The notes under the pieces: model-generated
Told to the model about the DNA's origin: nothing
What the model saw: the letters and a program-made list of their open reading frames with translations, nothing else
The model's database searches: none
NCBI RefSeq assembly: GCF_014205135.1
Contig: NZ_JACHMY010000001.1
Coordinates: forward strand, 1,798,001-1,862,000
Reading direction: 5' to 3'
Length of the DNA stretch: 64,000 nucleotides
Source: Kribbella italica
GTDB lineage: Bacteria > Actinomycetota > Actinomycetes > Propionibacteriales > Kribbellaceae
Translations under genes and position numbers: made by a program
Shown here: piece after piece, positions 18,379 to 26,824 of the stretch
Numbering within the stretch: position 1 is the stretch's first letter
How the letters are laid out: the number at the start of each line of letters is the position of its first letter

Positions 18379-18726
18379 ATGGCGACGGATGACATCCGGA
18401 AGGATCTGCGGGCGGCGGCCGCCGCGCGACAGGAACTCGGGCCGGAGTACGAAGACGCGATCATCGACAGCTTCCTGGAACGGCTGGACGCCCGCCACGC
18501 CCAGTTGCGCGGCGGTTTCCCCGAACCGGTCCGGCAACCACCACCGCCTGAGCACCCCAGCCGCGAGCGCGACCCGGGCGGCCTGGCGCTGGCCATCGTG
18601 TCGCTGGGGGTCGCGATCCCGATCACGGCGGTCTCCGCCCAGTTGCTCGGCTTCCCCGGACTCGTGGTGAGCTGGGCCGGCATGGTCGCCATCAACTTCG
18701 CCCGCGTCCTGGGCCGCCGCCGCTAG
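18379..18726 (+). CDS. Small two-helix membrane protein, paralogue 1
   Basis: A 115-residue protein with an acidic helical N-terminus (MATDDIRKDLRAAAAARQEL), a proline-rich linker (about 50-70), then two hydrophobic helices (about 73-92 and 95-110) and a short basic tail. No named family is recognised. The gene at 18877 encodes a homologue of identical length, with matching N-terminal and RDPGGLALAIVS segments, so the two are a tandem duplication. The layout resembles actinobacterial small integral membrane proteins of unknown role. Confidence 0.75.
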   Translation: MATDDIRKDLRAAAAARQELGPEYEDAIIDSFLERLDARHAQLRGGFPEPVRQPPPPEHPSRERDPGGLALAIVSLGVAIPITAVSAQLLGFPGLVVSWAGMVAINFARVLGRRR

Positions 18727-18864
18727 CTCAGCACCCGCCTGCACGTCGGCGATGACGTCCGGGGTGATCGCCGCGGGCAAGGGTGCTGGCACCACCTCGG
18801 TCCCTGGTTGTCGCAAAGGGGTCGGCCGGGGTTTCCCCCGATTCCCGGGCGGGGCCGGTCGCCG

Positions 18865-18870
18865 TACGGT
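18865..18870 (+). promoter_or_regulatory. -10 box TACGGT, leaderless promoter of the second paralogue
   Basis: TACGGT ends six bases before ATG 18877, in the same position as the box before the first paralogue. Confidence 0.5.
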
Positions 18871-18876
18871 CGGCGT

Positions 18877-19224
18877 ATGGCGACGGACGAGATGCGCAAG
18901 GACCTGCGGGCTGCGGTGGCCGCGCGGCAGGACCTGGGGGCGGAGTACGAACCCGAGATCATCGAGGGGTTCCTGGACAAGCTCGACCAGCAGGCCGTCG
19001 CCCGGTACGGGCAGGCGCCGCAGCCGGTTCAGCCGCGGCCCGCTCCCACCAAGGGCGAGAACGATCCCGGCGGGCTCGCCCTGGCGATCGTCTCGGTGGT
19101 CGCCGGGATCCCGATCACCGCGATCGCGGCCAACCAGGAGGGCACGATCGCGGTCATCATCTGCTGGGGCGGGCTGGTCGGGGTGAACCTCGCGCGAGCG
19201 GTTGGTCGCTTCGTCAATCGCTGA
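18877..19224 (+). CDS. Small two-helix membrane protein, paralogue 2
   Basis: This is also 115 residues and clearly homologous to the preceding gene: MATDEMRKDLRAAVAARQDL matches at the N-terminus and NDPGGLALAIVSVVAGIPIT at the first membrane helix. The middle linker (Gln/Pro-rich) has diverged most, and the second helix is more polar-flanked. Each copy has its own leaderless-type promoter, so the two can be regulated separately. Function is unknown. They stand between arc and dop, but nothing in the sequence ties them to the proteasome. Confidence 0.75.
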   Translation: MATDEMRKDLRAAVAARQDLGAEYEPEIIEGFLDKLDQQAVARYGQAPQPVQPRPAPTKGENDPGGLALAIVSVVAGIPITAIAANQEGTIAVIICWGGLVGVNLARAVGRFVNR

Positions 19225-19370
19225 CTCGTACGGCGTCCGCGAAGCCCCGCCGCTCCGGAGGAGGACGGGCTCGGTGTTGACTACTTGGAAGGGCAGCCGG
19301 GCGAGTGCCACGGCGCACGTGCCCGGAGCGCCGCGACGCACGCGCTCGGCGGGCGCCGCGGGGCTGTGGG

Positions 19371-20240
19371 TCAGGGGTTGATCGGGACTGGTTTGCCGGC
19401 TGCGTCGTACGCGCGGTACTGCTGGTGGAGGTCGCTCTTGCCGTCCGGGGTGGGCTGGTACTGGCCGGGCGGGATGAGCGCGGTGCTGTGTGTGTAGGCG
19501 AACCCACCGGCGACAGCGCCCTGGGTCCACTTGCCCTGGCCCTTGGCCCAGACGAAGCGGGACTCGATCCGGGCGATTCGCGGGTCGACCCGGAGGATGT
19601 TCTCGTAGCTCGCGGAGGCCGGCTTGCGGTCCCCGGTGCCGCCGACGTCTCCCATGCCGCTGAGGATGACCGCCGGATTGCCCGGCGACGTCTGCTTCTT
19701 CCACTCCGTGTCGTGAACAGCCGCGCCGGCGCTGCCGGCGAAGCAGGTGAAGATGCCCAGGTCGTACGTTCCGCCGGGCTGGCCGGGTGTGCTCTTCGTC
19801 AGCACCACCACGCCGGACGCGGGTCCGGTGCCGCCTGGGATGGCGACCCGACGACTCCAGAGTGCGTCGACCCGCTGGGCGCCGGGCAGCTTGCAGGCGT
19901 TGGCGGCGCGGGCGGCCTCGGCCGGACTGACCGGGCCCAGGTCGACCTTCGGGAGCCAGGCCGCCCTGGGCGCCGTCGGCGTACTGGCGGACGGCGTGGA
20001 GGCGGGCGTGGACGGTCCGGCGGCCGGCTGGACTCCTGACCCGTCGAACTGGCTGCCGATCACGAGCGTCCCGGCGACGACGGCGCCGACGGCCGCGACG
20101 GCGATCGCCGGAGCTGCCCAGCGGCGCTGACCTGTGCTGCGGGGCATGGGGTCGACGGCCGTCATGACGCGGCGGCGCAGGCCGTCGCGCTGCGACGGGC
20201 TCAGCGGCGGCACGTGCGGGGGATCGAGCTTGGTGGTCAT
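19371..20240 (-). CDS. Membrane protein translationally coupled to an ECF sigma factor
   Basis: A 289-residue protein with a cytoplasmic N-terminus of about 35 residues, one membrane helix (about 41-60, AIAVAAVGAVVAGTLVIG), a Ser/Thr/Pro linker and an extracytoplasmic domain of about 200 residues with two cysteines (NACKLPG, FTCFAG). Its ATG overlaps the sigma-factor stop (TGATG). That topology and coupling fit an anti-sigma or sigma-linked sensor, but the zinc-binding HxxxCxxC motif of classical anti-sigma domains is absent, so the role is inference only. Confidence 0.7.
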   Translation of the reverse strand: MTTKLDPPHVPPLSPSQRDGLRRRVMTAVDPMPRSTGQRRWAAPAIAVAAVGAVVAGTLVIGSQFDGSGVQPAAGPSTPASTPSASTPTAPRAAWLPKVDLGPVSPAEAARAANACKLPGAQRVDALWSRRVAIPGGTGPASGVVVLTKSTPGQPGGTYDLGIFTCFAGSAGAAVHDTEWKKQTSPGNPAVILSGMGDVGGTGDRKPASASYENILRVDPRIARIESRFVWAKGQGKWTQGAVAGGFAYTHSTALIPPGQYQPTPDGKSDLHQQYRAYDAAGKPVPINP

Positions 20241-20824
20241 CACAACTCCTCGGTGAGGGCGACCCGGGACAGCAGGTCGGGGAAACGGCGGCGGGTGCGG
20301 TGGAGGCGAGCCTTGACGGTGCCTTCGGGAACTCCGAGGGCCGCGGCGGTCTCGGCGATGGTGAGGCCGGCCCAGACCACGAGCTCGAGCGTCTCTTGCT
20401 CGTGCCGGGGGAGCTTGGCCAGCGCCCGGCGTACGGCGGACATCTGGCGCTCGTCGTCGAGCCGCTTGGCGACAGCGGCCGCGTGGTCCGGCTGGTTCGA
20501 CGGCTCGGGCAGCCGTTCGACCAGGCCGCGCAACCGGCGGGCCGTGCGGTGCAGCGTCCGGCATTCGTTCGCCGCGACGACCAGCAGCCAGCCACGGGCC
20601 GACGGCGCCGTCAGCGGGCCTGGTGGGTTCCGCTCGAACCGTCGCCAGGTGCTGAGGAACGTCGTCTGCACGACGTCCTCGGCCGCCGCCCACGACGCCG
20701 TACGCCGGAAAGCGAACGCGTGCACGTCGTCGGCGTACCGGTCGAACAGGAGGCCGAGCGCCTCCCGGTCGCCGTCGCGCAGCCGGTCCCAGAGCACGCT
20801 GTCCCCAGGTGGCCCGGCAGCCAT
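20240..20824 (-). CDS. ECF-type RNA polymerase sigma factor
   Basis: A sigma-70 family factor of 194 residues. Region 2 is at about 10-80 (ALGLLFDRYADDVHAFAFRRT, AEDVVQTTFLSTWRRF), followed by a linker and region 4 at about 125-180 (LPRHEQETLELVVWAGLTIAETAAALGVPEGTVKARL). ATG 20824 is preferred because GGAG stands 6 bases before it; a GTG at 20860 would add 12 residues. The downstream membrane gene overlaps its stop and is the likely partner. The signal sensed is unknown. Confidence 0.9.
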   Translation of the reverse strand: MAAGPPGDSVLWDRLRDGDREALGLLFDRYADDVHAFAFRRTASWAAAEDVVQTTFLSTWRRFERNPPGPLTAPSARGWLLVVAANECRTLHRTARRLRGLVERLPEPSNQPDHAAAVAKRLDDERQMSAVRRALAKLPRHEQETLELVVWAGLTIAETAAALGVPEGTVKARLHRTRRRFPDLLSRVALTEEL

Positions 20825-20895
20825 CGGGTACTCCGTCTCGTCGATCACGATGATGTTCACACCGGGTAATGACCGCCCGGCCCCGAAAAGGTTGC

Positions 20896-21393
20896 CTACA
20901 GCGTCCGCAGGTAGTCGCCGAGCAGCGCGGACGAGTCGGGGACGAAGATCCAGGCCGGATCGTCGAGGCGAGCGATCAGCTCAGGCAGCGGCATCCAGGC
21001 TCCCCACTCGACCTCCTCCGGCTGGTGCCGGACCGGTCCGTCCCAGCGGCACGCGTAGAGGTAGGCGTGGTAGTCGGTGGACTCGTCGGCGTAGTCGCCC
21101 TCGGGCAGCTTCTCCAGCGGTACGCCGCTGATCCCGAGCTCCTCGGCCAGCTCGCGCACCACCGCGTCGTACGGGTGCTCGCCGGCCGCGATCACCCCGC
21201 CGGCCATGAAGTCGTAGTGCGCGGGGAAGACGTCCTTGGTCGGCGTCCGGCGGTGGACGTACACGTCACCGGCCGAGTTGCGCACCAGTACGCCGGTCGC
21301 CGAGTGCCGCAGGTTGTCGCGCCGCATCACCGACCGCGGCGCGGAGCCGCAGACCACGCCGTCGGCGTCCACCAGGGCCACGAGTTCGTCCAT
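20896..21393 (-). CDS. NUDIX hydrolase
   Basis: A 165-residue NUDIX protein of the isopentenyl-diphosphate-isomerase/YfcD-like subgroup. It has VHRRTPTKDVFPAHYDFMAGG before the NUDIX box, which reads GGVIAAGEHPYDAVVRELAE and continues ELG with all metal-binding glutamates present. The early SVMRRDNLRHSATGVLV stretch is typical of that subgroup. The substrate is unknown. It is on the same strand as, and 11 bp after, the SDR gene, so the two may be co-transcribed under the MerR-type promoter. Confidence 0.88.
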   Translation of the reverse strand: MDELVALVDADGVVCGSAPRSVMRRDNLRHSATGVLVRNSAGDVYVHRRTPTKDVFPAHYDFMAGGVIAAGEHPYDAVVRELAEELGISGVPLEKLPEGDYADESTDYHAYLYACRWDGPVRHQPEEVEWGAWMPLPELIARLDDPAWIFVPDSSALLGDYLRTL

Positions 21394-21403
21394 GCCCGCA
21401 GTC

Positions 21404-22027
21404 TCACACGGAGCCGGTGTAGTCCAGTTCGTGGATCCACTCGTCCCGCGGCTGCCGGTGCAGCGCCCAGTACTCCTCGGCGATGGCGTCCGGGTCGAAC
21501 GCCGTACCGGGTGCCACCGAGCCGTAGACGGTCACCGTGGCGGCGTGGAGACCGCCTGCGCCGTACGTCTGGTCCAGCAGGCTCACGAGCGCCCTGACGC
21601 CGGCCTTGCCGAGCGAGAGGCTCACGTAGTCCGGCTTGGTCTCGGGCATGCCGCCGGTGATCAGGAACGAGCCACCACCGTTCGTGATCATGGCCGGCGC
21701 GAGATGGGCGGCCGCGGTGATCGCGCCGCCGACGTTGACCGCCCAGGCGTCCTGGTGTTCGCGCAGGGTCAGGTCGCCGATCCGGTCCGCGGCGATCTTC
21801 GCCGCGTTGTAGACCACCACGTCAGGCGTCCCGTGCTCGGCGACGGCCTTGTCCAGCGCGGACGTCAACGCGGCCTCGTCGGTACTGTCGGCGGCCAGCG
21901 CCAGCGTTCCTTCCACGTCAACCAGCCGCCGGGAGATCAACGCCACCGGCAGTCTTTCCCGCGCGAACCGGCGCCCGACCGCCTGCCCGATCCCCGGCCC
22001 CGCACCGATCACCACAACGCCCGGCAT
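21404..22027 (-). CDS. SDR-like NAD(P)-binding protein lacking the catalytic Tyr-xxx-Lys
   Basis: A 207-residue protein with the SDR Rossmann start VVIGAGPGIGQAVGRRFA and a YNAAK segment in place of NNAG. The helix that should hold Tyr-x-x-x-Lys reads YVSLSLGKAG, where the lysine is present but the residue four before it is Leu; a tyrosine lies seven before. It may be catalytically altered. ATG 22027 is preferred because GGGAG stands just upstream. The next ATG (22060) lies 4 bases after the promoter -10 box. Confidence 0.8.
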   Translation of the reverse strand: MPGVVVIGAGPGIGQAVGRRFARERLPVALISRRLVDVEGTLALAADSTDEAALTSALDKAVAEHGTPDVVVYNAAKIAADRIGDLTLREHQDAWAVNVGGAITAAAHLAPAMITNGGGSFLITGGMPETKPDYVSLSLGKAGVRALVSLLDQTYGAGGLHAATVTVYGSVAPGTAFDPDAIAEEYWALHRQPRDEWIHELDYTGSV

Positions 22028-22064
22028 GTCTGCTCCCTCGACCGTGTTGTCATCTGTCATCAGG

Positions 22065-22096
22065 ACCGTAGGCCGTGACACCGGTGTGAAGGTCAA
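22065..22096 (-). promoter_or_regulatory. MerR-type promoter with 20-bp spacer and internal dyad
   Basis: On the minus strand TTGACC (22096-22091) and TACGGT (22070-22065) are separated by 20 bases. A dyad centred between 22082 and 22083 (8 of 10 positions symmetric, core ACACCGGTGT) fills the spacer. Over-long spacers carrying the operator are the hallmark of promoters that MerR-family activators remodel, and a MerR gene begins 17 bases away on the other strand. Confidence 0.65.
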
Positions 22097-22112
22097 GACG
22101 AGAGAGGCCCAG

Positions 22113-22478
22113 ATGCTGATCGGTGAACTGTCGAGCCGGACCGGCGTGAGCCGCAGGATGATCCGGTACTACGAACAGCAGGGCCTGCTCGAGTCGGCCC
22201 GCGGCACCAACGGCTACCGCCAGTACGACGACCAGGCGCCGGCCGTCGTCGGCCACATCAAGAACCTGCTGGCCGCGGGCCTTCCGACCGCGACGATCGC
22301 CGGGCTGTTGCAGTGCGTGCACGGCGATCCGGCCCGGCCGGTCCTGTCCGGCTGCCCTGGCATGGTGGACGGTCTGCAGGCCGAGCGGGCTCGCGTCGCC
22401 GCCGAGATCAGCCGGCTGAACACGTCCCAGGAAGTGCTCGACATCCTGCTGGAAGCGGCCGTCCACGGACCTCGGTGA
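22113..22478 (+). CDS. MerR family transcriptional regulator
   Basis: A 121-residue regulator. The N-terminal winged helix contains IGELSSRTGVSRRMIRYYEQ, with the RYYE signature at about residue 20, followed by a dimerisation coiled coil. Two cysteines, in LLQCVHGD and SGCPGMV, sit where some relatives sense metals or thiols, but this subgroup often does not bind metal. It is divergent from the SDR/NUDIX genes, whose promoter has the long spacer typical of MerR targets. AGAGG stands 5 bases before the ATG. Confidence 0.9.
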   Translation: MLIGELSSRTGVSRRMIRYYEQQGLLESARGTNGYRQYDDQAPAVVGHIKNLLAAGLPTATIAGLLQCVHGDPARPVLSGCPGMVDGLQAERARVAAEISRLNTSQEVLDILLEAAVHGPR

Positions 22479-22522
22479 CGCGGGCACCGGCTCGTACGGC
22501 GGCTTTGGTCGGCCGGACCGCG

Positions 22523-22528
22523 TAGGCT
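22523..22528 (+). promoter_or_regulatory. -10 box TAGGCT, leaderless promoter of dop
   Basis: TAGGCT ends seven bases before ATG 22536; there is no SD. It supports ATG 22536 over the GTG two codons upstream. Confidence 0.5.
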
Positions 22529-22535
22529 CGTGAAC

Positions 22536-24056
22536 ATGAGTGTGCGGCGGATCATGGGGACCGAGACCGAGTTCGGGATCTCGGTGCCCGGCCAGCCCGG
22601 GGCCAACCCGATGCTGACCTCGAGCCAGGTGGTGAACGGCTACGCGCAGACGCAGCCGTTGGCGCGCAAGACCCGGTGGGACTTCGACGAGGAGCACCCG
22701 CTGCGGGACGCGCGCGGCTTCGACCTGAGCCGGGAGGTGGCCGACTCCAGCCAGCTCACCGACGAGGAGACCGGCCTGGCCAACGTCATCCTCACCAACG
22801 GCGCCCGGCTGTACGTCGACCACGCCCACCCGGAGTACTCCGCGCCGGAGTGCACGAACCCGCGCGACGTCGTGGTGTGGGACAAGGCCGGCGAGCTGGT
22901 GATCATGGAGGGCGCGCGGCAGGCCCGCCAGATCCCGGGGGCGCCGCCGCTGAACCTGTACAAGAACAACACCGACAACAAGGGCGCGTCGTACGGGTCG
23001 CACGAGAACTACCTGATGCGCCGGTCGACGCCGTTCGCGTCGATCGTGCGGCACCTGACGCCGTTCTTCGTGAGCCGTCAGGTGGTCACCGGCGCGGGGC
23101 GCGTCGGGATCGGCCAGGACGGCGCCGGGCACGGCTTCCAGATCAGCCAGCGGGCCGACTACTTCGAGGTCGAGGTCGGCCTGGAGACGACGCTCAAGCG
23201 GCCGATCATCAACACCCGCGACGAGCCGCACGCGAACCCGGACCGGTACCGGCGGCTGCACGTGATCATCGGCGACGCGAACCTGTCCGAGATCTCGACG
23301 TACCTGAAGGTCGGGACGACGTCGCTGGTGCTGTCGATGATCGAGGACGGCTGGCTGACCGACGACCTGAGCGTCGACCGGCCGGTGACCGCGCTGCACG
23401 AGATCAGCCACGACCCGACCTGCACGCACCTGATGACGCTCAAGGACGGCCGCAAGCTGACCGCCGTCCAACTGCAGACGGAGTACCTGGAGCAGGCCCG
23501 CAAGTACGTCGAGGACAAGTACGGCGACGACGCGGACCGGCAGACCAAGGACGTGCTGCACCGCTGGGAGCAGGTCCTCGACCAGCTCGCGATCGACCCG
23601 ATGCTGCTGGCCGACCAGCTCGACTGGGTCGCCAAGCTCAAGCTCCTGCAGTCGTACCGCGACCGCGACGACCTGGCCTGGGACGACTCCAAGCTGGCGC
23701 TGGTCGACCTGCAGTACGCCGACCTGCGCCCGGACAAGGGGCTGTACTTCAAGCTCGTCAAGGCCGGCCGGATGCAACGGATCGTCACCGACGAGGAGAT
23801 CCGGATGGCCGTCTCGCACCCGCCGACGGACACCCGCGCCTACTTCCGCGGCCGCTGCATGCAGCAGTACGCCGGGCAGGTCGCGGCCGCGTCCTGGGAC
23901 TCGGTGATCTTCGATCTTCCGGGGCGTGAATCGCTGCAGCGGATCCCGACCCTGGATCCGTTGCGGGGCACGAAAGCGCACGTCGGAGCGCTTCTCGACC
24001 AGTGCGACACCGCGAGTGACCTGGTTCGCACCATTACTGGGGGCGCAGCCGGGTAG
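22536..24056 (+). CDS. dop: Pup deamidase/depupylase
   Basis: A 506-residue enzyme of the Dop/PafA glutamine-synthetase-like fold. It removes Pup from proteins and, where needed, deamidates the Pup C-terminus. The start [20 protein letters not shown], with the acidic Mg/ATP residues in TETEFG, plus [18 protein letters not shown]-like, [18 protein letters not shown] and the loop between them match Dop rather than the ligase PafA. Position directly before pup also fits Dop. Because the Pup here already ends in Glu, the main role should be depupylation. Confidence 0.95.
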   Translation: MSVRRIMGTETEFGISVPGQPGANPMLTSSQVVNGYAQTQPLARKTRWDFDEEHPLRDARGFDLSREVADSSQLTDEETGLANVILTNGARLYVDHAHPEYSAPECTNPRDVVVWDKAGELVIMEGARQARQIPGAPPLNLYKNNTDNKGASYGSHENYLMRRSTPFASIVRHLTPFFVSRQVVTGAGRVGIGQDGAGHGFQISQRADYFEVEVGLETTLKRPIINTRDEPHANPDRYRRLHVIIGDANLSEISTYLKVGTTSLVLSMIEDGWLTDDLSVDRPVTALHEISHDPTCTHLMTLKDGRKLTAVQLQTEYLEQARKYVEDKYGDDADRQTKDVLHRWEQVLDQLAIDPMLLADQLDWVAKLKLLQSYRDRDDLAWDDSKLALVDLQYADLRPDKGLYFKLVKAGRMQRIVTDEEIRMAVSHPPTDTRAYFRGRCMQQYAGQVAAASWDSVIFDLPGRESLQRIPTLDPLRGTKAHVGALLDQCDTASDLVRTITGGAAG

Positions 24057-24130
24057 GGTCTTGCCAAAGAAAGCGCACAGCGGAGGGTCGGTTGGGCGGC
24101 CGCCGCAGGCGGCGTTCTAGGAGGTGTGCC

Positions 24131-24343
24131 ATGGCGAAAGACGGCGGTGGGCAGCAGCACAAGCAGCCCAAGCGTTCGACCACCGAGGAAGAGGTCGAGC
24201 AGGTCGAGGCGTCGGAGGACGTCGCCGAGCGCAAGGAACGGCTCGACGAGGACGTCGACTCGATCCTCGACGAGATCGACGAGGTGCTCGAGGAGAACGC
24301 GGAGGAGTTCGTCCGCGGCTTCGTGCAAAAGGGTGGGGAGTGA
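24131..24343 (+). CDS. pup: Prokaryotic ubiquitin-like protein Pup, ending in Gly-Gly-Glu
   Basis: A 70-residue disordered, acidic modifier that is ligated to lysines of proteasome substrates. The N-terminus is MAKDGGGQQHKQPKR; a helical Pup-ARC binding region (about 25-60) is rich in Glu/Asp/Val; and the end is VQKGGE. The final residue is Glu, not Gln as in mycobacteria, so no deamidation is needed before ligation. A strong AGGAGGTG site precedes the ATG. It lies 74 bp after dop and 8 bp before prcB. Confidence 0.97.
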   Translation: MAKDGGGQQHKQPKRSTTEEEVEQVEASEDVAERKERLDEDVDSILDEIDEVLEENAEEFVRGFVQKGGE

Positions 24344-24351
24344 ACCGCTAG

Positions 24352-25191
24352 ATGACATTCGATGCCTCCGGCCGGTTGCCGGAAGCCTTCCTGACCCCAG
24401 GTGGCTCGTCGTTCATGGACTTCCTGGCCGGGCACGCGCCCGACCTCCTGCCCGGACGGCGGTCCCTGGGGACAGGTGACCTGTCCAAAGACGTCCCGCA
24501 CGGTACGACGATCGTCGCGGCCACCTTCGACGGTGGTGTCGTGATGGCCGGCGACCGGCGCGCCACGATGGGCAACATCATCGCCCAGCGTGACATCGAG
24601 AAGGTGTTCCCCGCCGACGAGTACTCGTGCGTCGGGATCGCCGGCTCGGCGGGCCTCGCGATCGAGATGGTGCGGCTGTTCCAGGTCGAGCTCGAGCACT
24701 ACGAGAAGCTCGAGGGCACCACGCTGTCGCTCGACGGCAAGGCGAACCGGCTCAGCGCGCTGATCCGGGGCAACCTGCCGATGGCGATGCAGGGCCTCGC
24801 GGTCGTGCCGCTGTTCGCGGGCTTCGACCACGACCTGTCCGGTGGCCGGATCTTCTCCTACGACCCGACCGGTGGGCGGTACGAGGAGCAGGCCTTCCAC
24901 AGCGTCGGCTCGGGCTCGCTGTTCGCCCGCGGCTCGCTGAAGAAGCTCTACCGGGAGGGGATGACGGCGACCGAGTGCGTCACGGCGACCATCCAGGCGC
25001 TGTACGACGCGGCCGACGACGACTCCGCGACCGGTGGGCCGGACATGGCCCGGCGGATCTTCCCGGTGATCGGCGTGGTCACGGCCGACGGCTACCAGCG
25101 GCTGCCCGAGGCGGAGGTCGGCGAGATCGTCGACACCGTGGTCGGCGCGCGGCTGCAGCGTCCCGACGGCCCCGCCGCCCCGCTCTCCTGA
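24352..25191 (+). CDS. prcB: 20S proteasome subunit beta
   Basis: A 279-residue catalytic subunit made as a precursor. The propeptide spans residues 1-51 and is cut between Gly51 and Thr52 ([10 protein letters not shown]), leaving the nucleophilic N-terminal threonine. The rest is the Ntn-hydrolase core, with [14 protein letters not shown] carrying the catalytic Asp and a lysine further along (IEKVF). An in-frame stop just upstream makes ATG 24352 the first possible start. It is in the operon with pup and prcA. Confidence 0.97.
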   Translation: MTFDASGRLPEAFLTPGGSSFMDFLAGHAPDLLPGRRSLGTGDLSKDVPHGTTIVAATFDGGVVMAGDRRATMGNIIAQRDIEKVFPADEYSCVGIAGSAGLAIEMVRLFQVELEHYEKLEGTTLSLDGKANRLSALIRGNLPMAMQGLAVVPLFAGFDHDLSGGRIFSYDPTGGRYEEQAFHSVGSGSLFARGSLKKLYREGMTATECVTATIQALYDAADDDSATGGPDMARRIFPVIGVVTADGYQRLPEAEVGEIVDTVVGARLQRPDGPAAPLS

Positions 25192-25218
25192 GCCCGGTCT
25201 CCCCAGTAGAGGATCACG

Positions 25219-26070
25219 ATGAGCACTCCTTTCTACGTCTCACCCGAGCAGCTGATGCGGGACCGGGCGGACTTCGCCCGGAAGGGCATCGCCAAGGGCC
25301 GCAGCGCGATCGCGCTGCAGTACGCCGACGGCATCCTGTTCGTGGCCGAGAACCGGTCGCCCGCCCTGCACAAGGTGGCCGAGATCTACGACCGGATGGC
25401 CTTCGCGGCCGTCGGGCGGTACAACGAGTTCGAGAACCTGCGGATCGCCGGCGTGCGCCTGGCCGACATGCGCGGGTACTCCTACGACCGTCGCGACGTC
25501 ACCGGCCGTGCCCTGGCCAACGCGTACGCGCAGACGCTCGGCGCGATCTTCTCCTCCGGTGGTGAGAAGCCGCTCGAGGTCGAGATCCTGGTCGCCGAGG
25601 TCGGCAGTACGTCCGCCGAGGACCAGATCTACCGGCTCACCTACGACGGCTCGATCGCCGACGTGCGGGGGTACGCCGTGATGGGCGGCCCGGCCGAGCA
25701 GGTCGCCGAGTACGTCGGGGAGCACTACTCCGACGGCATCTCGCTGGCCGGCGCGCTACGGCTCGCCGTGGACGCGCTCGGGCACGACTCCAGCGACGTC
25801 CGCCAGCTGGAGCCGGACCAGATCGAGGTCGCCATCCTCGACCGGACCCGCACGCAGGTCCGCAAGTTCAAGCGCATCTCGGAAGAGACCCTGGCCCGGA
25901 TCCTGTCGGAGTCGCGACCCGACACCGCACCGTCCGAGCCGTCGGCCCACACCGAGGGCGCCGAGCCGGTCAACGGCGGCTCGTACGAGAGCAGCAGCAC
26001 GGACGACGCCGGCGATGACGACGCTCCGATCGCCCCGCCGGAGGACCCGGAAGACAACAAGCCGCTGTGA
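25219..26070 (+). CDS. prcA: 20S proteasome subunit alpha
   Basis: A 283-residue structural subunit forming the outer rings that gate the proteasome and bind ARC. It has the alpha-type N-terminal gate segment ([20 protein letters not shown]) and the [19 protein letters not shown] core. After about residue 235 comes a long acidic, Ser/Pro-rich disordered tail. AGGA precedes the ATG. Its TGA overlaps the GTG of the following NUDIX gene by 4 bases, which extends the operon. Confidence 0.97.
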   Translation: MSTPFYVSPEQLMRDRADFARKGIAKGRSAIALQYADGILFVAENRSPALHKVAEIYDRMAFAAVGRYNEFENLRIAGVRLADMRGYSYDRRDVTGRALANAYAQTLGAIFSSGGEKPLEVEILVAEVGSTSAEDQIYRLTYDGSIADVRGYAVMGGPAEQVAEYVGEHYSDGISLAGALRLAVDALGHDSSDVRQLEPDQIEVAILDRTRTQVRKFKRISEETLARILSESRPDTAPSEPSAHTEGAEPVNGGSYESSSTDDAGDDDAPIAPPEDPEDNKPL

Positions 26071-26681
26071 CGGACGAGAACCTGATGCCGTCCGCCCCCA
26101 CTCCGGGGGTGGACGGCATTGTTCGCCCTGGCGACCCGAAACCCTGGGAACTGCTGGGCGAGAAGAACGTCTACGACGGATTCCTGACCGTGAACCTTCG
26201 GCGGTACCGGTTGCCCGACGGGCGGGAGGCCGACTGGGACGTGTTCGGTCCTCGGCAGACCGCGGGCGTGGCCGGCGGGATCACCGTGCTGCCGTTGACG
26301 CCCGACGGGCGGATCGTTGCCATCCGCCTCTTCCGGGCCGGCCCGGACCAGGTCGTCACGAACCTGCCCGGCGGGTTGATCGACCCAGGCGAGGACCCGG
26401 TCGACGCCGGCCGCCGTGAGCTGCAGGAGGAGACCGGCTACACCTGCGGCTCGATCGAGGTGGTCGGCTGGATGTGGTCCGCCGCCTCCTCGACGTACCC
26501 GAAGTTCGTCGCCGTCGCCCGCGACTGCCGCCCGACCAGCGCGCAGGCACTCGACGACTTCGAGGACATCGTCCCGATCGAGCTCACCGTCGACGAACTC
26601 CGCCGCGAACTCCGCACCCCCGGCGCAATGACCGGCACCGACGCCGCATACCTCGCCCTGGACCACGCCGGCCTGCTCTGA
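26067..26681 (+). CDS. NUDIX hydrolase (ADP-ribose pyrophosphatase-like)
   Basis: A 204-residue enzyme of the ADP-ribose/NDP-sugar pyrophosphatase group. The NUDIX box [20 protein letters not shown], continuing ETGY, is complete and is preceded by the strand pair [20 protein letters not shown]. An upstream proline-rich N-terminus of about 30 residues is outside the fold. Its GTG overlaps the prcA stop (GTGA), so it is translated with the proteasome operon; a functional link is not established. Confidence 0.87.
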   Translation: MTDENLMPSAPTPGVDGIVRPGDPKPWELLGEKNVYDGFLTVNLRRYRLPDGREADWDVFGPRQTAGVAGGITVLPLTPDGRIVAIRLFRAGPDQVVTNLPGGLIDPGEDPVDAGRRELQEETGYTCGSIEVVGWMWSAASSTYPKFVAVARDCRPTSAQALDDFEDIVPIELTVDELRRELRTPGAMTGTDAAYLALDHAGLL

Positions 26682-26824
26682 GCCTCGTGGGCCTGTGGAC
26701 AACTCGGCGCCCCTCGTCCGCGTCGCTTGTACCCTCAACACGGAAGGAACAGGGGGCGGCGGCGGGCATGAGCAGGGACGCCGGGCGGCTAAAAGGTTTG
26801 CGAGCGCGCGGAGATGCGCACAGG

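Noticed and set aside
19371-20240. Calling the sigma-coupled membrane protein a zinc-binding anti-sigma factor
   Set aside because: The coupling and topology fit, but the HxxxCxxC motif is missing, so only a neutral description is given.
22536-24056. Calling this gene pafA (Pup ligase)
   Set aside because: The N-terminal region, the loop segments and the position immediately before pup match Dop. PafA is usually encoded downstream of prcA and would read differently at the start.
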